Assembly (NCBI GenBank): GCA_003663525.1
Contig: QMUF01000086.1
Location: 1 to 6,542, forward strand
Length of the DNA: 6,542 bases
Reading direction: 5' to 3'
DNA from: Thermococci archaeon
Lineage (GTDB): Archaea; Methanobacteriota_B; Thermococci; Thermococcales; Thermococcaceae
This document shows, in pieces, positions 4,657 through 6,542 of the stretch (positions are counted from its first letter, which is position 1; each line of letters opens with the position of its first letter). A program made the translations under genes and the position numbers. Under the pieces are notes generated by a model, which worked only from the letters and a program-made list of their open reading frames with translations, did no database searches and was not told where the DNA came from.

Positions 4657-6346
4657 GGCAGACAAACTATTTAAAGAGTTTAAAATCCAGAGTGTCAGTG
4701 AATTTTTTAGAAGAAATGCTGCAATGCTTGGTTATACCGGGAAACTGCGCTCATTCACAACACTGATTCATGAGGCAGTGACAAATTCTCTTGATGCTTG
4801 TGAAGAGGCTGGAATACTTCCCTATGTTAGAGTTGAAATAGAGGAACTTGATACAGAACATTATAAGATAATAGTGGAAGATAATGGTCCTGGAATTCCT
4901 GAAAAGTTTATTGCACACGTGTTTGGTAAGATGCTTGCAGGTACAAAGGCTCACAGAAATATTCAAAGTAGGGGACAGCAAGGTATAGGTATTAGTGGCG
5001 CTGTGATGTTTGCTCAGATTACAAGTGGTAAAGCCACTAGAGTTATCACTTCTACAGGTGGAGAGGAGATAATAGAAGCTTGGGTTGGTATTGATGTAGA
5101 GAAAAATGAGGGGAAGATCTTCAAGAAAATAAAGCACTCAAACCCAACAGGATGGAGAGGAACAAGAATAGAGATGGAAGTTAAGGATGTTCGTTACATT
5201 CGTTCAAAACAAGGGCCTTACTGGTATCTAAAGCTTACTGCGATAGTTAATCCTCATGCACACTTAGAGTTTATAGAACCTGATGGTAAACTCATAGTTT
5301 TCTCAAGGAGCAGTGAGGAGGTTCCAGAACCTCCGGAAGAAATGAAGCCACATCCTAGGGGGATTATGACTGATGACATTTATCGGATGACCAAAAGAAC
5401 AACGAGAACTACTGTGAGGACTTTTCTAATAGGAGAATTTTCGAGAATAAGTGACAGAAAAATAGATGAGCTGATACAGTATATAACTGCATTGAGGCTT
5501 ATAAAAGGAGAAGAAGAGCAAAGTGTAAAAGAGCAACTCTTAAAGAGGCTTGTAAACGGCGAAGTGGATAAAATAATCGCAAGCTTTGGAAAAAGTGGAA
5601 AAAAAGTTCTTAGAGAAGTCAGGAAGATAATGGAAAAACCCCCAAAAAAACTAACGTGGCATGAGGCGGAAGAAATTGTTGAGGCATTCAAATACATGAC
5701 GTTTTTGGCACCCCCTACTCACGGATTAAGGCCTATTGGAGATGAAAATATAGAAAAAGGACTTACCGGAATTTTAAGACCAGAATTTGTAACTGCTGTA
5801 ACTAGGTCACCAAAGGTCTATAGGGGTGGCATTCCATTCCAAGTTGAAGTGGGCCTTGCCTTTGGTGGGGAGCTAAGTAGTGGTCTTGATATCCTAAGAT
5901 ACGCGAATAGAGTGCCATTGCTCTTTGATGCGGGTTCATGTGTGATAACCTCTTCAGCGAGAAATATTGATTGGAAACGTTATAGAGTTGATGACGTTGA
6001 CAGAATGCCATTAGCACTTCTAGTTAATGTAGTCAGTGTCCATGTTCCCTACACATCTACTGGAAAGCAGAGTGTTGCAAGTGAAGAGGAGATATATGAG
6101 GAGATAAGGCTCGCAGTGATGGAGGTTGCAAGAAGGCTTGCAAAGTACTTAGGTGGGAAACACCGCAAACTCTACCAAGCTAAGAGAAGAAAGACGTTTG
6201 AAAAGTACGTTCCTGAAGTTTCAAGGGCTTTAAGCATACTTACGGGTATCTCAGAAGGTGAGATTAAGGAAATGTTGGTAACGATTATCGAGAAAAAGTT
6301 TGAGAGTATAGAAGAACAAGCAGTGGAGGCTGAGAGCAATGCTTAA
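4643..6346 (+). CDS. top6B: DNA topoisomerase VI subunit B (GHKL ATPase)
   Basis: This 567-residue subunit is the ATP-operated clamp of topoisomerase VI, a type IIB enzyme that passes one duplex through another to relax and decatenate DNA. The GHKL (Bergerat) fold occupies roughly 1-230: [10 protein letters not shown] (43-52, catalytic-base Glu44 and Mg-binding Asn48), VEDNGPGIP (78-86, Asp80), the ATP lid with [10 protein letters not shown] (111-120) and [10 protein letters not shown] (169-178). A helix-two-turns-helix region follows (about 240-365). The transducer domain (about 366-550) includes [20 protein letters not shown] and the switch lysine Lys475 in TSTGKQS, by analogy with Sulfolobus shibatae Lys427. 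The C-terminus is an acidic helical tail. Length equals the Pyrococcus homologue as I recall it. It begins 14 bases inside the KH gene with a strong Shine-Dalgarno and overlaps top6A by eight bases, as expected for subunits needed in equal amount. Confidence 0.97.
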   Translation: MANSEADKLFKEFKIQSVSEFFRRNAAMLGYTGKLRSFTTLIHEAVTNSLDACEEAGILPYVRVEIEELDTEHYKIIVEDNGPGIPEKFIAHVFGKMLAGTKAHRNIQSRGQQGIGISGAVMFAQITSGKATRVITSTGGEEIIEAWVGIDVEKNEGKIFKKIKHSNPTGWRGTRIEMEVKDVRYIRSKQGPYWYLKLTAIVNPHAHLEFIEPDGKLIVFSRSSEEVPEPPEEMKPHPRGIMTDDIYRMTKRTTRTTVRTFLIGEFSRISDRKIDELIQYITALRLIKGEEEQSVKEQLLKRLVNGEVDKIIASFGKSGKKVLREVRKIMEKPPKKLTWHEAEEIVEAFKYMTFLAPPTHGLRPIGDENIEKGLTGILRPEFVTAVTRSPKVYRGGIPFQVEVGLAFGGELSSGLDILRYANRVPLLFDAGSCVITSSARNIDWKRYRVDDVDRMPLALLVNVVSVHVPYTSTGKQSVASEEEIYEEIRLAVMEVARRLAKYLGGKHRKLYQAKRRKTFEKYVPEVSRALSILTGISEGEIKEMLVTIIEKKFESIEEQAVEAESNA

Positions 6347-6542
6347 GCGTGAAAAACCAAAAGAAAGATTTAGCTATGATCCTAAAAAGGTTCTCCAACA
6401 ATTGGAAAGGTTTGGAAAAAAAGTACTGGAGGAGATAGCTGTAGGAAGGAATCCATTCATAGACGTTCCTACAAGGGGGCTCAGTAACGTTTACTTTGAT
6501 GAGAGGGATCGTTTGATTAAAATGGGGGATAAGACTTCGAGA
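6339..6542 (+). CDS. top6A: DNA topoisomerase VI subunit A, N-terminal part (cut by window end)
   Basis: The first 68 codons of the DNA-cleaving Spo11-like subunit are present; the reading frame stays open to the last base. The protein begins [15 protein letters not shown] and continues with [16 protein letters not shown] (40-55), which closely resembles remembered Pyrococcus Top6A N-termini. This portion precedes and enters the winged-helix (CAP-like) domain; the catalytic tyrosine and the Toprim domain lie beyond the window. The ATG at 6339 overlaps the end of top6B by eight bases, and GGAGG at 6325-6329 sits nine bases upstream within top6B. The truncation is only from the window boundary, with no sign of damage. 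Confidence 0.93.
   Translation, partial: MLKREKPKERFSYDPKKVLQQLERFGKKVLEEIAVGRNPFIDVPTRGLSNVYFDERDRLIKMGDKTSR

Noticed and set aside
1..6542. CRISPR array, transposon ends, tRNA or other mobile signatures
   Set aside because: No regularly spaced direct repeats, terminal inverted repeats, transposase motifs or cloverleaf-forming segments were seen. The genes are core housekeeping genes with similar base composition.

Overview
The window is a compact, AT-rich archaeal chromosome segment, most likely from a low-GC member of the Thermococcales (Thermococcus/Pyrococcus group). The clues are a Thermococcales-type hexameric glutamate dehydrogenase, an archaeal/eukaryal-type initiation factor aIF1A, a Rio1 kinase, a Dim2-like KH protein and the archaeal DNA topoisomerase VI genes. 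Shine-Dalgarno sequences are strong (GGAGGT, GAGGTGA, AGGTGAT) and putative promoters are TATA-like. The genus is an inference from remembered family sequences; species is not assigned.

Layout. (1) Positions 3-1262, plus strand: complete gdhA, starting two bases inside the window, followed by a pyrimidine/T-rich stretch that probably terminates it. (2) 1263-1524: a 262-base convergent intergenic region with no gene but with several structured elements: a perfect inverted repeat beside a TATA-like box and two potential hairpins. (3) 1525-2688, minus strand: a two-domain protein joining a degenerate archaeal adenylate-kinase-like (AdkA-type) P-loop domain to a C-terminal nucleoside 2-deoxyribosyltransferase-like domain. 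(4) 2689-2867: a divergent promoter region. (5) 2868-6542, plus strand: a tightly packed cluster aIF1A - rio1 - KH(Dim2-like) - top6B - top6A (the last cut by the window end), with junctions of +6, +1, -14 and -8 bases, so almost certainly one transcription unit.

How the genes work together. Rio1 and the Dim2-like KH protein both act in late small-ribosomal-subunit maturation, and aIF1A binds the small subunit at initiation, so the first three genes of the cluster form a coherent small-subunit module. Translational overlap links them to both subunits of topoisomerase VI, the type IIB enzyme that relaxes and decatenates DNA; B and A are needed together as a heterotetramer. GDH belongs to central nitrogen metabolism and is not obviously connected to the rest.

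No CRISPR array, tRNA, rRNA, insertion sequence or phage feature was seen. The least conventional item is the minus-strand AdkA-like/deoxyribosyltransferase-like fusion, whose nucleotide-binding site appears to have lost its key residues.
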